NCBI RefSeq assembly: GCF_000953715.1
Contig: NZ_LN824141.1
Location: 1,490,501-1,554,500 of the forward strand
DNA: 64,000 bases
From: Defluviitoga tunisiensis
Lineage (GTDB): Bacteria > Thermotogota > Thermotogae > Petrotogales > Petrotogaceae
Direction: 5' to 3'
Below are positions 26,463 to 35,329 of the stretch, in pieces (within the stretch, counting starts at the first letter, position 1; each line of letters starts with the position of its first letter). A model generated the notes under the pieces. That model saw nothing but the letters and a program-made list of their open reading frames with translations, did no database searches and was not told the origin of the DNA. A program made the translations under genes and the position numbers.

Positions 26463-28598
26463 ATGTTAGTAGAACCGAAGACATACGAAAAGGAAATAGA
26501 AAGATGTTTGAATCGAAAACTTTCTAAAAAGGAACGAGATAAATTAAAGGATGCTTATGAATTTGCCGAAAAGGCTCATGAAGGCCAGAAAAGAGATTCT
26601 GGAGAGATTTTTTTTGAGCATCCTAAGGCCGTAGGTTTGATTTTAGCTGAATTGAAGATGGATATCGATACTATAGTAGCTGGACTTCTACATGATGTTG
26701 TTGAGGATTGTGGTATTCAGATCGAAGAAATAAATAATAAGTTTGGTGTGGGTGTTGCTAGAATTGTTTCTGGTGTCACAAAAATTAGCAATTTAAAACT
26801 TAATGAAAAGTTGAACGAAACAGATACTAAGTCTTTAGAAAAAATAGAGACGATTAGAAAAATGCTTTTTGCTATGTCGGAAGATGTTCGTGTCATAATA
26901 GTGAAACTTGCAGATAGGCTGCATAATATGAGAACTTTGGAGTATGTTGATAGAAATAAACAAGTAACTAAATCTGAAGAAACTTTAAAAATATATGCCC
27001 CTATTGCCCATCGACTTGGTATGTTCAAAATAAAAGAGGAGCTTGAAGATCTCTCTTTTAAGTATTTATATCCTGATAAATACTTTAGTTTGAAAAGTAA
27101 AGTAGAAGAGAAAATTAAGTTCAGTGAGGATAGACTAAATGAATATGCAGAAATTATTAAAAAAGAATTATATAAACATAAGATAAAAGCTGTTGTTGAA
27201 GGAAGGACAAAACATCTTTATAGTATATGGCAAAAAATGATAAGAAAAGGAAAGACTCTTGATGAAATTTATGATTATATAGCTTTAAGGATAATTACAG
27301 AAGATACTAGCAGTTGTTATGCAACATTAGGTATCATTCATTCTATTTGGTCTCCTATTCCAGGCAGAATTAAAGATTATATAGCTACTCCAAAATTTAA
27401 TGGTTATAAGTCTTTACACACCACAATAATTACTCATAGAGGTGAACCTCTAGAAATTCAAATTAGGGACTGGGAAATGCATGAAGAAGCGGAATATGGT
27501 TTGGCTGCACATTGGATTTACAAAGAAGGAGTTAGTCCTGAAAAATTGAAGTTTTTAAAAAATCTTATGGAATTACATAAAGATATTGCACAAAATGCTT
27601 TTGAAATGAAAGATATAGAAACTGATTTACTTTTCCAGGAAATATTTGTTTTTACTCCAAAAGGTGAGATTATTCATTTGCCAAAAGATTCAACACCTAT
27701 CGATTTTGCATATGCAGTTCATACTGAGATTGGGAATCATTTTGCCGGTGCGAAAGTTAATGGCAAGCTAGTTCCAATATCTTACAAGCTTCAAACAGCT
27801 GATATAGTTGAAATTTTAATCAATCGTAATTTTCAAGGTCCAAGCATAGATTGGCTTAAGTATGCAAATTCTCCAAGGACCAAAGCCAAAATCAAAAAAT
27901 TTTATAGACAAAAAAACGAACAAGAACTTCTTGAAAGAGGAAAAGATAAATTTAGAGAGATTTCTAAAAAAGTAAATATATCTATGGATGAAATGATCGA
28001 GACCCTCAAAAATGCAGGGTTTTATATTAAATATAGTATAAAAAGTGAAGATGAATTATTTATAAAACTTGCTTTAGAAGAGATAAGTTCTATTACAATT
28101 AAAAATATGTTTACTCCAAGTAAGTCAGAGGATAAAAGTAAGAAAGTTGAGAAAAAGGCACCTAAAAGTAGCAGTATATCACTTTTAATAGATGGAGAAG
28201 AAGGTGTAGAAAGCTATTTTGCTAAATGTTGTATGCCTGTTCCGGGAGATGATATTGTTGGTGTCATTAGTAGAAGAGGCATAGGTATTCATAGAACAGA
28301 TTGTAAAAATATAGAAGAATTAAGTGAATCTAAAAAAGTGTCTGTTCAGTGGAATGAAATTGGCAGAAACGATTTTTCTGCTATGCTCAAGATTGAGGTA
28401 GAAGATAAAGATATTATTAATAATATAAGAAATATAATTAATAATGAAGGTGCTCATATTGAAAAGTTCGAGATGCACAGAGATGGAAATTTCTTCACTC
28501 TAAAAATATATTTGTTGGTTCATAATTTAAAGCATCTTGAATTAATTAATACTAAATTGAAAAATGCAAATGGGATATATTCTGTAAGGAGGGTGTAA
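26463..28598 (+). CDS. rel: Bifunctional (p)ppGpp synthetase/hydrolase Rel
   Basis: 711-residue stringent-response enzyme. The hydrolase HD domain keeps H53, H77-D78 and E81-D82 (LLHDVVED), so degradation activity is expected. The synthetase domain has [13 protein letters not shown] and FNGYKSLHT. Then come TGS (about 390-450, [14 protein letters not shown]), a conserved-cysteine region ([12 protein letters not shown] and HRTDC) and a C-terminal ACT domain (about 640-711). Length and order match bifunctional Rel/SpoT proteins. The ATG at 26463 follows AAGAGGTG. It is followed after 4 nt by dtd, the common bacterial pairing. Confidence 0.95.
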   Translation: MLVEPKTYEKEIERCLNRKLSKKERDKLKDAYEFAEKAHEGQKRDSGEIFFEHPKAVGLILAELKMDIDTIVAGLLHDVVEDCGIQIEEINNKFGVGVARIVSGVTKISNLKLNEKLNETDTKSLEKIETIRKMLFAMSEDVRVIIVKLADRLHNMRTLEYVDRNKQVTKSEETLKIYAPIAHRLGMFKIKEELEDLSFKYLYPDKYFSLKSKVEEKIKFSEDRLNEYAEIIKKELYKHKIKAVVEGRTKHLYSIWQKMIRKGKTLDEIYDYIALRIITEDTSSCYATLGIIHSIWSPIPGRIKDYIATPKFNGYKSLHTTIITHRGEPLEIQIRDWEMHEEAEYGLAAHWIYKEGVSPEKLKFLKNLMELHKDIAQNAFEMKDIETDLLFQEIFVFTPKGEIIHLPKDSTPIDFAYAVHTEIGNHFAGAKVNGKLVPISYKLQTADIVEILINRNFQGPSIDWLKYANSPRTKAKIKKFYRQKNEQELLERGKDKFREISKKVNISMDEMIETLKNAGFYIKYSIKSEDELFIKLALEEISSITIKNMFTPSKSEDKSKKVEKKAPKSSSISLLIDGEEGVESYFAKCCMPVPGDDIVGVISRRGIGIHRTDCKNIEELSESKKVSVQWNEIGRNDFSAMLKIEVEDKDIINNIRNIINNEGAHIEKFEMHRDGNFFTLKIYLLVHNLKHLELINTKLKNANGIYSVRRV

Positions 28599-28602
28599 TT
28601 TT

Positions 28603-29055
28603 TTGCGCGCTGTTGTTCAAAGAGTTAAACAATCGTCAGTTATTGTAGATGATGAAATTGTAGCAGAGATTGGAAAAGGCTTATTAGTCCTCTTGGGTAT
28701 AAGTAAAGATGATGGTATTAATGATATTAAATGGCTTGCTGATAAGATTGTTCATCTTCGTATTTTCGAAGATGAACTAGGAAAAATGAATAAATCTGTT
28801 CTTGAGGTTGGAGGAGAGTTGTTGGTTGTTTCTCAATTTACTCTTTATGGAGATTGTAGGAAGGGACGAAGGCCTTCTTTTAGTGAATCGGCCACTCCTG
28901 ATATTGCTCAATCGTTGTATAATAATTTTCTTTCATTTTTGACAGAAAATTATAATATTAATGTAAAAAATGGTATTTTTCAAGCCCAGATGATAGTTAA
29001 TATTGTTAATGATGGTCCGGTTACTTTACTTTTAGATTCAAAAAAACAATTTTAG
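28603..29055 (+). CDS. dtd: D-aminoacyl-tRNA deacylase
   Basis: 150-residue proofreading enzyme that removes D-amino acids (and glycine from tRNA-Ala) by hydrolysing the ester bond. Both family motifs are present: SQFTLYGD (about 78-85) and NDGPVTL (about 137-143), which contains the Gly-cisPro dipeptide. The N terminus [13 protein letters not shown] is canonical. The TTG at 28603 follows GGAGGGTG. Cotranscribed with rel. Confidence 0.95.
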   Translation: MRAVVQRVKQSSVIVDDEIVAEIGKGLLVLLGISKDDGINDIKWLADKIVHLRIFEDELGKMNKSVLEVGGELLVVSQFTLYGDCRKGRRPSFSESATPDIAQSLYNNFLSFLTENYNINVKNGIFQAQMIVNIVNDGPVTLLLDSKKQF

Positions 29056-29070
29056 AGGAGGGTTTATTTA

Positions 29071-29268
29071 ATGAAAGAAAAAGTAGTTACAGTTTTTGTA
29101 TATAAAGAAGACCCGTTTGAAGCACATATTTCCGTTGAAGGTGCTGAATGTGGAGTAAATGAAAAAAATGTACGTAAAATATTTTTTGGCTATGAAAAAC
29201 CAGCCAGGGGAGTAGTTGTAAAATTTAAACTTCCTAATGGCGAAAAAAAATTTGTTAAAGGTGAATAG
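29071..29268 (+). CDS. Small uncharacterised protein
   Basis: 65 residues, probably all-beta with alternating hydrophobic positions (VVTVFVYKED, GVVVKFKLPNGEKKF). No family recognised. A strong GGAGGG ribosome site precedes the ATG at 29071 and it lies 15 nt after dtd, so it is very likely translated as the third gene of the rel operon. One cysteine, no membrane segment or signal. Its 3' end overlaps the convergent HD-domain gene by 14 nt, within a hairpin. Confidence 0.7.
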   Translation: MKEKVVTVFVYKEDPFEAHISVEGAECGVNEKNVRKIFFGYEKPARGVVVKFKLPNGEKKFVKGE

Positions 29269-30343
29269 AAGAACTATCTTCTATCTCTTTTAGAATTTCT
29301 GAAACGTCTAGCGGTGAAATATCGTTTATTTCTTCTTTCAATTTTTTGAACGAATTTACAAAATATGAATTTTGATTTCCAGTGCTTATTTCCAAATAGC
29401 ATTCTATTAATGCAGCAAGTAAATCTGCTGTTCTTACAAATTTACCGTAATTATCATTGAAAGGATAATATATATATTTTTCAAACTTCAAAGTTTTTTC
29501 TCTCAAAATTGATTTGCTATTGTACCATTCTTGAACAAATTCTTTTTCTATTTCGCTAATAATTTCTTCTAAACCTTCAACTTTTCTTTTTGTTGGGCTA
29601 ATAACGTCTCCAGTAAATGCCTCTGGAAGGTCATGTAGTATTGCGCAAGCCATTATTTCATAAATTTCATTTTTATCTAAATTAACTGATAAAGCCAATA
29701 TGTAGGCTATGAGAAAGACAAGAAAAGAGTGAGAAGAAACTGAACTTTTTATGTTTCTATGATTTTTATTCCAACGGATCATAGTTACAAGTCTACATGA
29801 TATTTTTAGTAATTCATCTGCAAGCTCTTCAATCATTTCTTTATCTTTGACGTTTATCTTTTGAATCTTTTTTTCATTTTTTAATCTTGGTTCTTCATAA
29901 TATTCTGGAAATACCCTTTCATTGATTAATGCTTCTTTTTTTGATGCAAGTAAATTAATTAAACGAATAATATTTTGAGTTTCTTCATCAAACTCGTATT
30001 TTACTAATAACTTTTCACTTAAATTAATATCTAGAGTATTTTCTAATTCTTTATAAGTTTGGTCTATTGTTTTTTCCCAAATATCTTTTCCTTTTTTTTC
30101 TATTTGATTTTTTGTTTCTAACGAAATATCAGATAAAATTATTTTTGGTATAGCTTCATAAATTTTATTGTGTAAAATATTTACCACCTTTGTTTTATCT
30201 TCATCAGAAAAAATAAATAATGATAGAAGCAATGTATTATATATGTTGTCGGATTCGGTGAATCTAATAATTGCAGGAGTATTATTCCAGCGAAAAACTG
30301 TGAACAAGTTCGCACTTTCAATTAGAAAATTACCATAACTCAT
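29255..30343 (-). CDS. HD-domain protein with YfbR-like C-terminal hydrolase domain
   Basis: 362 residues. The C-terminal half has an HD phosphohydrolase core: SSHSFLVFLIAYILAL, AILHDLPEAFTGDVISPTKR and a final FVRTADLLAALIECYLE, resembling the YfbR/HD_3 group, which includes 5'-deoxynucleotidases. The N-terminal ~180 residues, with several acidic helices, are not recognised. The ATG at 30343 follows GAGGTG on the minus strand; an earlier GTG at 30352 is part of that site. It is a monocistronic minus-strand gene, convergent with the rel operon and divergent from dxr. A nucleotide phosphohydrolase role is inference. Confidence 0.78.
   Translation of the reverse strand: MSYGNFLIESANLFTVFRWNNTPAIIRFTESDNIYNTLLLSLFIFSDEDKTKVVNILHNKIYEAIPKIILSDISLETKNQIEKKGKDIWEKTIDQTYKELENTLDINLSEKLLVKYEFDEETQNIIRLINLLASKKEALINERVFPEYYEEPRLKNEKKIQKINVKDKEMIEELADELLKISCRLVTMIRWNKNHRNIKSSVSSHSFLVFLIAYILALSVNLDKNEIYEIMACAILHDLPEAFTGDVISPTKRKVEGLEEIISEIEKEFVQEWYNSKSILREKTLKFEKYIYYPFNDNYGKFVRTADLLAALIECYLEISTGNQNSYFVNSFKKLKEEINDISPLDVSEILKEIEDSSSIHL
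29265..29284. terminator. Hairpin in overlapping convergent gene ends
   Basis: Perfect 8-bp stem (ATAGAAGA at 29265-29272, TCTTCTAT at 29277-29284) with an ACTA loop, followed on the + strand by CTCTTTT. It includes the stop codon of the small + strand gene and codes for the end of the HD protein. A short bidirectional terminator is likely. Confidence 0.55.
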
Positions 30344-30416
30344 AATTAACACCTCATATTATTTAAAATGTTAACATTTTAATTGTATCACAGATTAATT
30401 ATAATTTTTTAGTTTT

Positions 30417-30425
30417 TGGTATAAT
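30417..30425 (+). promoter_or_regulatory. Extended -10 promoter of dxr
   Basis: TGGTATAAT, TGnTATAAT form, about 50 nt before the dxr start. Confidence 0.5.
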
Positions 30426-30476
30426 TATTTTGCATTTAATCAATACTATATGAGAAAATATGAAAGGAGTATATAA

Positions 30477-31631
30477 TTGAAAACATTATTTATAGCCGGT
30501 ATCTCAGGTTCTATAGGAGAACAAGCTCTAGAAGTGTTAAATACGGAATGGTTTAAAGAGAACGTAAAATTAATTGGAGGAAGTGTTTATTCAAATTGGA
30601 ACAAATTAAAAATAGATATAGATAAATATAAATTAAAAGCAGTTGCCATTGTTAATGCTCAACAAAATTTGCCAAATGATTATAATGATTGTAAAATTTT
30701 TCAGGGAGAAGATTCTGTTGAAAAGGCTATTCAATACTGTGATTCGGATATTTCTTTGATAGCCACTTCAGGGTTTTCTGGTTTGAAACATACTATCTCT
30801 GCGATCAATTTTTCTGAAAGAATTTGTTTGGCTAATAAAGAGTCTATAGTCTGTGGAGGAAATTATGTTTTGAATTTAGCTAAGAAGTTTAAAAAATTAA
30901 TTATCCCTGTTGACAGTGAACATAGTGCTATTTATCAATTATTATTGGGTGAGGTTACGATACCTGAAAAAATTATTTTAACTGCAAGCGGTGGATCGGT
31001 ACGTGATATTCCGATAGATAGCCTTGAGAATGTTACACCAAAAGAAGTATTAAATCATCCTGTTTGGTCTATGGGAGCAAGAATAACAGTTGATTCTGCA
31101 ACTATGGTTAATAAAGGGCTTGAAGTTTTCGAGGCATACCATCTATTTGGTGTTAAAAATATTGATGTATTGATTAATAGGGATAGTCATGTTCATTCGA
31201 TAGTTCAATTTAGTGATGGAGTTTTCAAAATGCACTTTGGTCTTCCAAATATGAAGGTTCCTATTGCTTTCTCTATTTCATATCCTGAAAGAAAATTTAA
31301 TTTTAATAAGCCTTTATTATCCAATACAAAAATTGAATTTCAAAAGGTTGATTATAATAGATACCCATCTCTTCAATTGGCTTTTAATATTTTAGGTAAT
31401 CCAATCTTACAAAACGCATTTAATGCGGCAGACGAAGTTGCCGTAGAAAGTTTTTTGAGTGGGGGAATAAAGTTTACTGATATTTATTACATTATATATA
31501 AAACCATTAACAAAATTCAACAAGAGTTTTCAAATTCAACTGGAAGAGAATTTATTTCTTTAGAGGAAATATTAGAAGTGGATAAAATTAGTAGAACAAT
31601 TGCAAAACAATTTATTTTACAAAGCAGATAG
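30477..31631 (+). CDS. dxr: 1-deoxy-D-xylulose 5-phosphate reductoisomerase
   Basis: Makes 2-C-methyl-D-erythritol 4-phosphate in the MEP isoprenoid pathway. 384 residues with the NADPH loop GISGSIGEQALEVL, LANKESIVCGG, the metal-site PVDSEHSAIYQ and NKGLEVFEAYHLF, and TASGGSVRD. The TTG at 30477 follows AAAGGAGTA. Transcribed alone from an extended -10 promoter. A second enzyme of the same pathway, ispG, is encoded at 36.9 kb. Confidence 0.95.
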   Translation: MKTLFIAGISGSIGEQALEVLNTEWFKENVKLIGGSVYSNWNKLKIDIDKYKLKAVAIVNAQQNLPNDYNDCKIFQGEDSVEKAIQYCDSDISLIATSGFSGLKHTISAINFSERICLANKESIVCGGNYVLNLAKKFKKLIIPVDSEHSAIYQLLLGEVTIPEKIILTASGGSVRDIPIDSLENVTPKEVLNHPVWSMGARITVDSATMVNKGLEVFEAYHLFGVKNIDVLINRDSHVHSIVQFSDGVFKMHFGLPNMKVPIAFSISYPERKFNFNKPLLSNTKIEFQKVDYNRYPSLQLAFNILGNPILQNAFNAADEVAVESFLSGGIKFTDIYYIIYKTINKIQQEFSNSTGREFISLEEILEVDKISRTIAKQFILQSR

Positions 31632-31650
31632 TTTATGATACCTATTGTAT

Positions 31651-31685
31651 AATACTTGAACGACTTGTATTTTTTCATCTATACA
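31651..31685 (-). repeat. Operon-end repeat element, copy 3
   Basis: Minus strand: a short hairpin (TGTAT/ATACA, arms 31681-31685 and 31666-31670) followed directly by AGTCGTTCAAGTATT (31665-31651). It starts 14 nt after the stop of phoR, the last gene of its operon. The hairpin is the weakest of the three copies. Confidence 0.65.
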
Positions 31686-31698
31686 CCAAAAAATTTCT

Positions 31699-32670
31699 CT
31701 ATTCATCCTTAAACATTATTCTAAACGTTGTTCCTACCATCCATTTTGATTCACATTCGATTCTATAATTTGATAAGTTACAAAGATACTTAACAACGGC
31801 TAATCCTAAACCGGAGCCTTTTGCATATTTAATTGCTTCTGGGCTTCTATAAAACCTTTCAAAAATGCGTGGAATTTCTTCTTGTCTTATCCCAATCCCT
31901 TCATCTTTAACTTCTATCATCTGTTCGTCAAATTGTATATATATTTTTGAGTTATTGAATGAATATTTTATAGCATTTGATATCAAATTTTTTAATATAG
32001 TATACAGAACAAACTTATCTCCTTCTTTTATTTCTAAACAGCTTCTAAAGTCCAGTTCAATTTCCTTTTCTTTTATTTTATCCTCCAAATCTTTTAAAAC
32101 TTCTTTGTATAAATTATTTATATAGATTATTTCTTTTTTCAACACATAATCACCAAACTCAGCTATTGATAATAGAGTTAATTTAGAAATAATGTCTTCA
32201 ATTTTGTCCAAAGATTCTTGTATTTTATTTATCTGCGGGATGAATTCCTCATTTTTCATGAAATCATGTAATAGTTGTACATTTCCCTTAGCTACTGTTA
32301 AAGGTGTCCTTAATTCATGAGATACAGAAGAAACAAAATCTTCCTTAACTTTTTTTAGTAATTCAAATTGTGTTTTATCCCGAAATAATAAAAGTTTATA
32401 TTCATTTTTATATATTATTTTACAAAATTTGCTAAACCCCTTAATAAAATAGATTATATCTTCTGTATCATAATCTTTTTCAGATAAGATACATTCTGTT
32501 AATTGGTCTATTTTATTGAAACTAATACAACTTAGCAAGTCCTTATTCTCAGTAATGCCCCAATCTTTTGCTTTTAAATTAGCTTTTGATATGGAGGTTT
32601 TGTTTGAAAGTAGTACTATTCCATCATCTAAAGTATCAAAAATATTGAATATTACACTGTCATTATTCAT
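31699..32670 (-). CDS. phoR: PhoR-like sensor histidine kinase without membrane segments
   Basis: 323 residues. Residues 1-100 form a short PAS-like region; H118 lies in SVSHELRTPLTVAKG (HisKA). The ATPase domain has NLISNAIKYS (N box), DEGIGI (G1) and GSGLGLAVVK (G2). No hydrophobic helix is present, so unlike typical PhoR it is cytoplasmic. The ATG at 32670 overlaps the phoB stop by 8 nt; earlier in-frame codons lie within phoB. With PhoB it forms the phosphate two-component system, presumably sensing through PhoU and the Pst transporter. Confidence 0.9.
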   Translation of the reverse strand: MNNDSVIFNIFDTLDDGIVLLSNKTSISKANLKAKDWGITENKDLLSCISFNKIDQLTECILSEKDYDTEDIIYFIKGFSKFCKIIYKNEYKLLLFRDKTQFELLKKVKEDFVSSVSHELRTPLTVAKGNVQLLHDFMKNEEFIPQINKIQESLDKIEDIISKLTLLSIAEFGDYVLKKEIIYINNLYKEVLKDLEDKIKEKEIELDFRSCLEIKEGDKFVLYTILKNLISNAIKYSFNNSKIYIQFDEQMIEVKDEGIGIRQEEIPRIFERFYRSPEAIKYAKGSGLGLAVVKYLCNLSNYRIECESKWMVGTTFRIMFKDE

Positions 32671-33373
32671 TATTATCTTCTTCTTTATTTGGCACAAACA
32701 TAGCCTCTGCATTTTTATTAAATTTGTAACCAATATTTCTTATTGTTTTAATCCACTCTTTCCCGATTTTTGATCTTAACATACTTATATGTACATCAAT
32801 AACTCTATCAGTAATATATTCATCACCAAACCATATTTCATCAATTATTTGATCTCTAGAAAATATTTTATCAGGATTTCTAGATAATAAACTCAATATC
32901 TCAAATTCTTTAGCTGTTAATTCTATAGGTTCATTTTTATAGATTACAGTATAACTGTCATGATATATTTCCAAAGATCCAAATACCAATTTGTCATTTT
33001 CTTCCTTTTTAATTCGTTTTAATAGGGCTCGAACCCTTGCAGTTACTTCGCGAGGATTAAAGGGCTTTGTTATATAGTCGTCTGCCCCAGATTCTATTCC
33101 TAAAATTATTTCTCTATCTGCATTTAATGCTGATATTATTATAATTCCTAAGTCTTTATTTGAGGAGCGTATCTTTGGAATTTCGTCTACAGCATTTCCA
33201 TCCGGAAGCATAAGATCTAATAACAAAATATCTATATTTTTTTCTTGATGTAGGATATTTCTCAAACTTGTTAAGGATTCCGCCTCAACTATTTCAAAAT
33301 TTTCGATTTTAAGATATGTTTTTAATATTTCACGTATATCTTTATCATCTTCGACTATCAAAATAGTGTACAA
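32663..33373 (-). CDS. phoB: PhoB/PhoP-like OmpR-family response regulator
   Basis: 236 residues: receiver domain with acidic pocket D9-D10, phosphoacceptor D53 (LLLDLMLPDG), S81 and K103, then an OmpR-type winged helix (about 130-225) with ELTAKEFEILSLLSRNP and RVIDVHISMLRSKIG. An extra acidic tail follows the wing. It lies between phoU copy 2 and phoR. It likely binds the 10-bp direct repeats upstream of the second pstS. Confidence 0.94.
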   Translation of the reverse strand: MYTILIVEDDKDIREILKTYLKIENFEIVEAESLTSLRNILHQEKNIDILLLDLMLPDGNAVDEIPKIRSSNKDLGIIIISALNADREIILGIESGADDYITKPFNPREVTARVRALLKRIKKEENDKLVFGSLEIYHDSYTVIYKNEPIELTAKEFEILSLLSRNPDKIFSRDQIIDEIWFGDEYITDRVIDVHISMLRSKIGKEWIKTIRNIGYKFNKNAEAMFVPNKEEDNNE

Positions 33374-33397
33374 TGATTTGACCTCCTTTTCCGTTAG

Positions 33398-34060
33398 TTA
33401 GAGAAAATATTTAATTGTTTTTCCTTTTTCTATATATACTATTTCTTCACATAGATTTGTAGCATGATCTGCAATTCTTTCTATATCACGAGCAAGTAAT
33501 ATATAGGGTATTATTAAATCTCGATTAAAATTTGGGTCTTTAATTTTGTTTGTTACATTTTTTCTAACCTGTTGTTCTAAAAAATCTACCTCATCGTCTT
33601 TTTTCCATATTTTTATTGCTTCTTCAACATTTTTTTCTGCAAAAGCTTTATATGCTCCTTTAATCATATCTAAAGAAATCCCAAACATTTTTTTTAATTC
33701 TTTATTTGTTAAAATCTCCTTAATTTCAATGCTTTCACATGTTTTAGTTTTTTCTGCAATATTACAAGATAAATCTCCGATTCTTTCAAGATTATTTGCA
33801 AACTTAATTATAGAAACCATATATCTTAAATCTTTACCTGTAGGCCTAAATTTTGACACTATCTGATATACGCTTTCTTCAATAATATGATTAAGTTCAT
33901 CAATATTATAGTCGCTTTCCAGGACCTGTTGAGCTAAATTGATGTTTTTGTCTTCTAATGATTTTAATGAATCTTCAAAGGATCTTAAAACAATTGTAAG
34001 AAGCTTAGATATTTGACTATTGAGCAAGGTAATTTCATATTCAAAATGTGTATAGCTCAT
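33398..34060 (-). CDS. phoU: PhoU-family phosphate regulator (copy 2)
   Basis: 220 residues, two PhoU three-helix repeats with ANNLERIGDLSCNIAEKT and ARDIERIADHATNLCEE. It closely resembles copy 1 over its full length. It sits next to phoB-phoR rather than next to a Pst permease, so it may be the copy devoted to kinase control, while copy 1 follows the transporter; that division is inference. Preceded by a terminator-like hairpin that separates it from pstS copy 2. Confidence 0.94.
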   Translation of the reverse strand: MSYTHFEYEITLLNSQISKLLTIVLRSFEDSLKSLEDKNINLAQQVLESDYNIDELNHIIEESVYQIVSKFRPTGKDLRYMVSIIKFANNLERIGDLSCNIAEKTKTCESIEIKEILTNKELKKMFGISLDMIKGAYKAFAEKNVEEAIKIWKKDDEVDFLEQQVRKNVTNKIKDPNFNRDLIIPYILLARDIERIADHATNLCEEIVYIEKGKTIKYFL

Positions 34061-34135
34061 TTTTAAACCTTCTTTTCCCTATCTAGATAATTTAAAGTTC
34101 AACTAATTTTACCATTTATGTTTGTTTTTTGTCTT

Positions 34136-34170
34136 AAAAAATTTCAGCCTTATGTAAACAAGGCTGAAAT
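34136..34170 (-). terminator. Terminator/attenuator after pstS copy 2
   Basis: Perfect 11-bp stem (ATTTCAGCCTT at 34141-34151, AAGGCTGAAAT at 34160-34170), 8-nt loop, followed on the minus strand by a T tract. It would let pstS be made in excess over phoU-phoB-phoR. Confidence 0.88.
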
Positions 34171-34214
34171 TAAGTAGTTGAGAATATTTAATGTTATCAA
34201 GTTTAATGTATTAA

Positions 34215-35039
34215 TTAAAAACCATAAGCAGCAACATAACCTGCTTCTTCTACAAGTTCTTGCCCTCTCTTTGAAAGTCCAAAAGATATATATTGTTTTA
34301 CAGGACCTTTTTGGGGATAACCATTTGTAGCATCTATGAACATATAAAGTGGTCTTGAAATTGGATAAATGGAGTTTAAAATGTTAAGTTTAGTTGGCAT
34401 TATTCCTTCGACACTAAGCACTTTTACATCATTTGTAACATATCCAATACCTGTGTATGCGATCGCATATTTATTTCTTGAGACCGCATTTATTTCTGCC
34501 TGTGAGGATTCAAGCATTTGAATATTTGGCGACATTTTTTCTCCTTTGAGGACATTTTCAGAAAAGGTTTCAAAAGTTCCAGATGCTGTATTTCGTGAAT
34601 AAGCTACAATTCTTTGGTTTGGTAAGTTTGGATTGAGCTGGTTCCATTGTGATATTTTTCCAGTATATATATCTGCTAGTTCTTGTATGGTTATACTATC
34701 TAACGGTAGTTCTTTATTTACAATAATTGCTATTCCATCGTATGCTAAAACAATTGGAATGAAATATTTTTCTTCTTTAGCCATTTGAGTTATTTCCTCT
34801 TTTTTTAACCATCTACTAGAATTAGCTATGTCTGCAGTCCCATTAAACAAAGATGCAATTCCTGTTGAAGAGCCTGCTCCTTCTAAAGTAATTATTAAAT
34901 CAGGATATAACGTTTTAATTTCTTCAATCCACAACTGGGAAACTGGGAAAATAGTGTTTGATCCTTTTATGACCAAAGTATCAGAAAAAGCCAATGCGAT
35001 AATACTCAATATAAATCCTACAATAAGCAATTTTTTCAT
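34215..35039 (-). CDS. pstS: Phosphate-binding protein PstS (copy 2)
   Basis: 274 residues, the same length as copy 1 and aligned along its whole length. It has a signal peptide (MKKLLIVGFILSIIALAFS) and phosphate-contact segments IKGSNTIFPVSQLW, EGAGSSTGI, ANSSRWLK and YSRNTASGTFETF. The ATG at 35039 follows AAGGAGGGA on the minus strand. It opens the operon pstS2-phoU2-phoB-phoR and lacks its own permease or ATPase, so it would deliver phosphate to PstCAB encoded at 22.6-25.1 kb. Confidence 0.94.
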   Translation of the reverse strand: MKKLLIVGFILSIIALAFSDTLVIKGSNTIFPVSQLWIEEIKTLYPDLIITLEGAGSSTGIASLFNGTADIANSSRWLKKEEITQMAKEEKYFIPIVLAYDGIAIIVNKELPLDSITIQELADIYTGKISQWNQLNPNLPNQRIVAYSRNTASGTFETFSENVLKGEKMSPNIQMLESSQAEINAVSRNKYAIAYTGIGYVTNDVKVLSVEGIMPTKLNILNSIYPISRPLYMFIDATNGYPQKGPVKQYISFGLSKRGQELVEEAGYVAAYGF

Positions 35040-35071
35040 CTTTGTTCCCTCCTTCAATGATTTTCAATTTG

Positions 35072-35080
35072 ATTATATCA
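35072..35080 (-). promoter_or_regulatory. Extended -10 promoter of pstS copy 2
   Basis: TGATATAAT on the minus strand, 33 nt before the start codon; the 10-bp repeats begin 17 nt upstream of the hexamer. Confidence 0.55.
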
Positions 35081-35094
35081 ATCATTTTTTTAGT

Positions 35095-35124
35095 GAATAT
35101 CAAGAGTTATTAAGAAATATTAAG
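35095..35124 (-). promoter_or_regulatory. Candidate Pho box: three tandem 10-bp repeats
   Basis: On the minus strand three consecutive 10-mers read CTTAATATTT, CTTAATAACT and CTTGATATTC, with no gap. They begin at the position of the -35 box and extend upstream, as PhoB/PhoP sites do. A regulator gene of that family lies in the same operon. Confidence 0.6.
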
Positions 35125-35225
35125 CATCATACTATTCTTATAAATTGTTTTTATCAACTAATACTTTTTATTAATTTGATTAGTTGTATATTAAACACAT
35201 AAATTACTTAGAATAAAGGTATTTA

Positions 35226-35234
35226 TGATATAAT
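35226..35234 (+). promoter_or_regulatory. Extended -10 promoter of rseP
   Basis: TGATATAAT, about 95 nt before the rseP start. Confidence 0.45.
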
Positions 35235-35329
35235 TTTACACAAAGCACATATAATTTTTTTATGGAGATTTTTATGATAAATTATGTAGAAGCTATATAC
35301 AGAATACAAAAAATTATTGGAGGTTAAAT

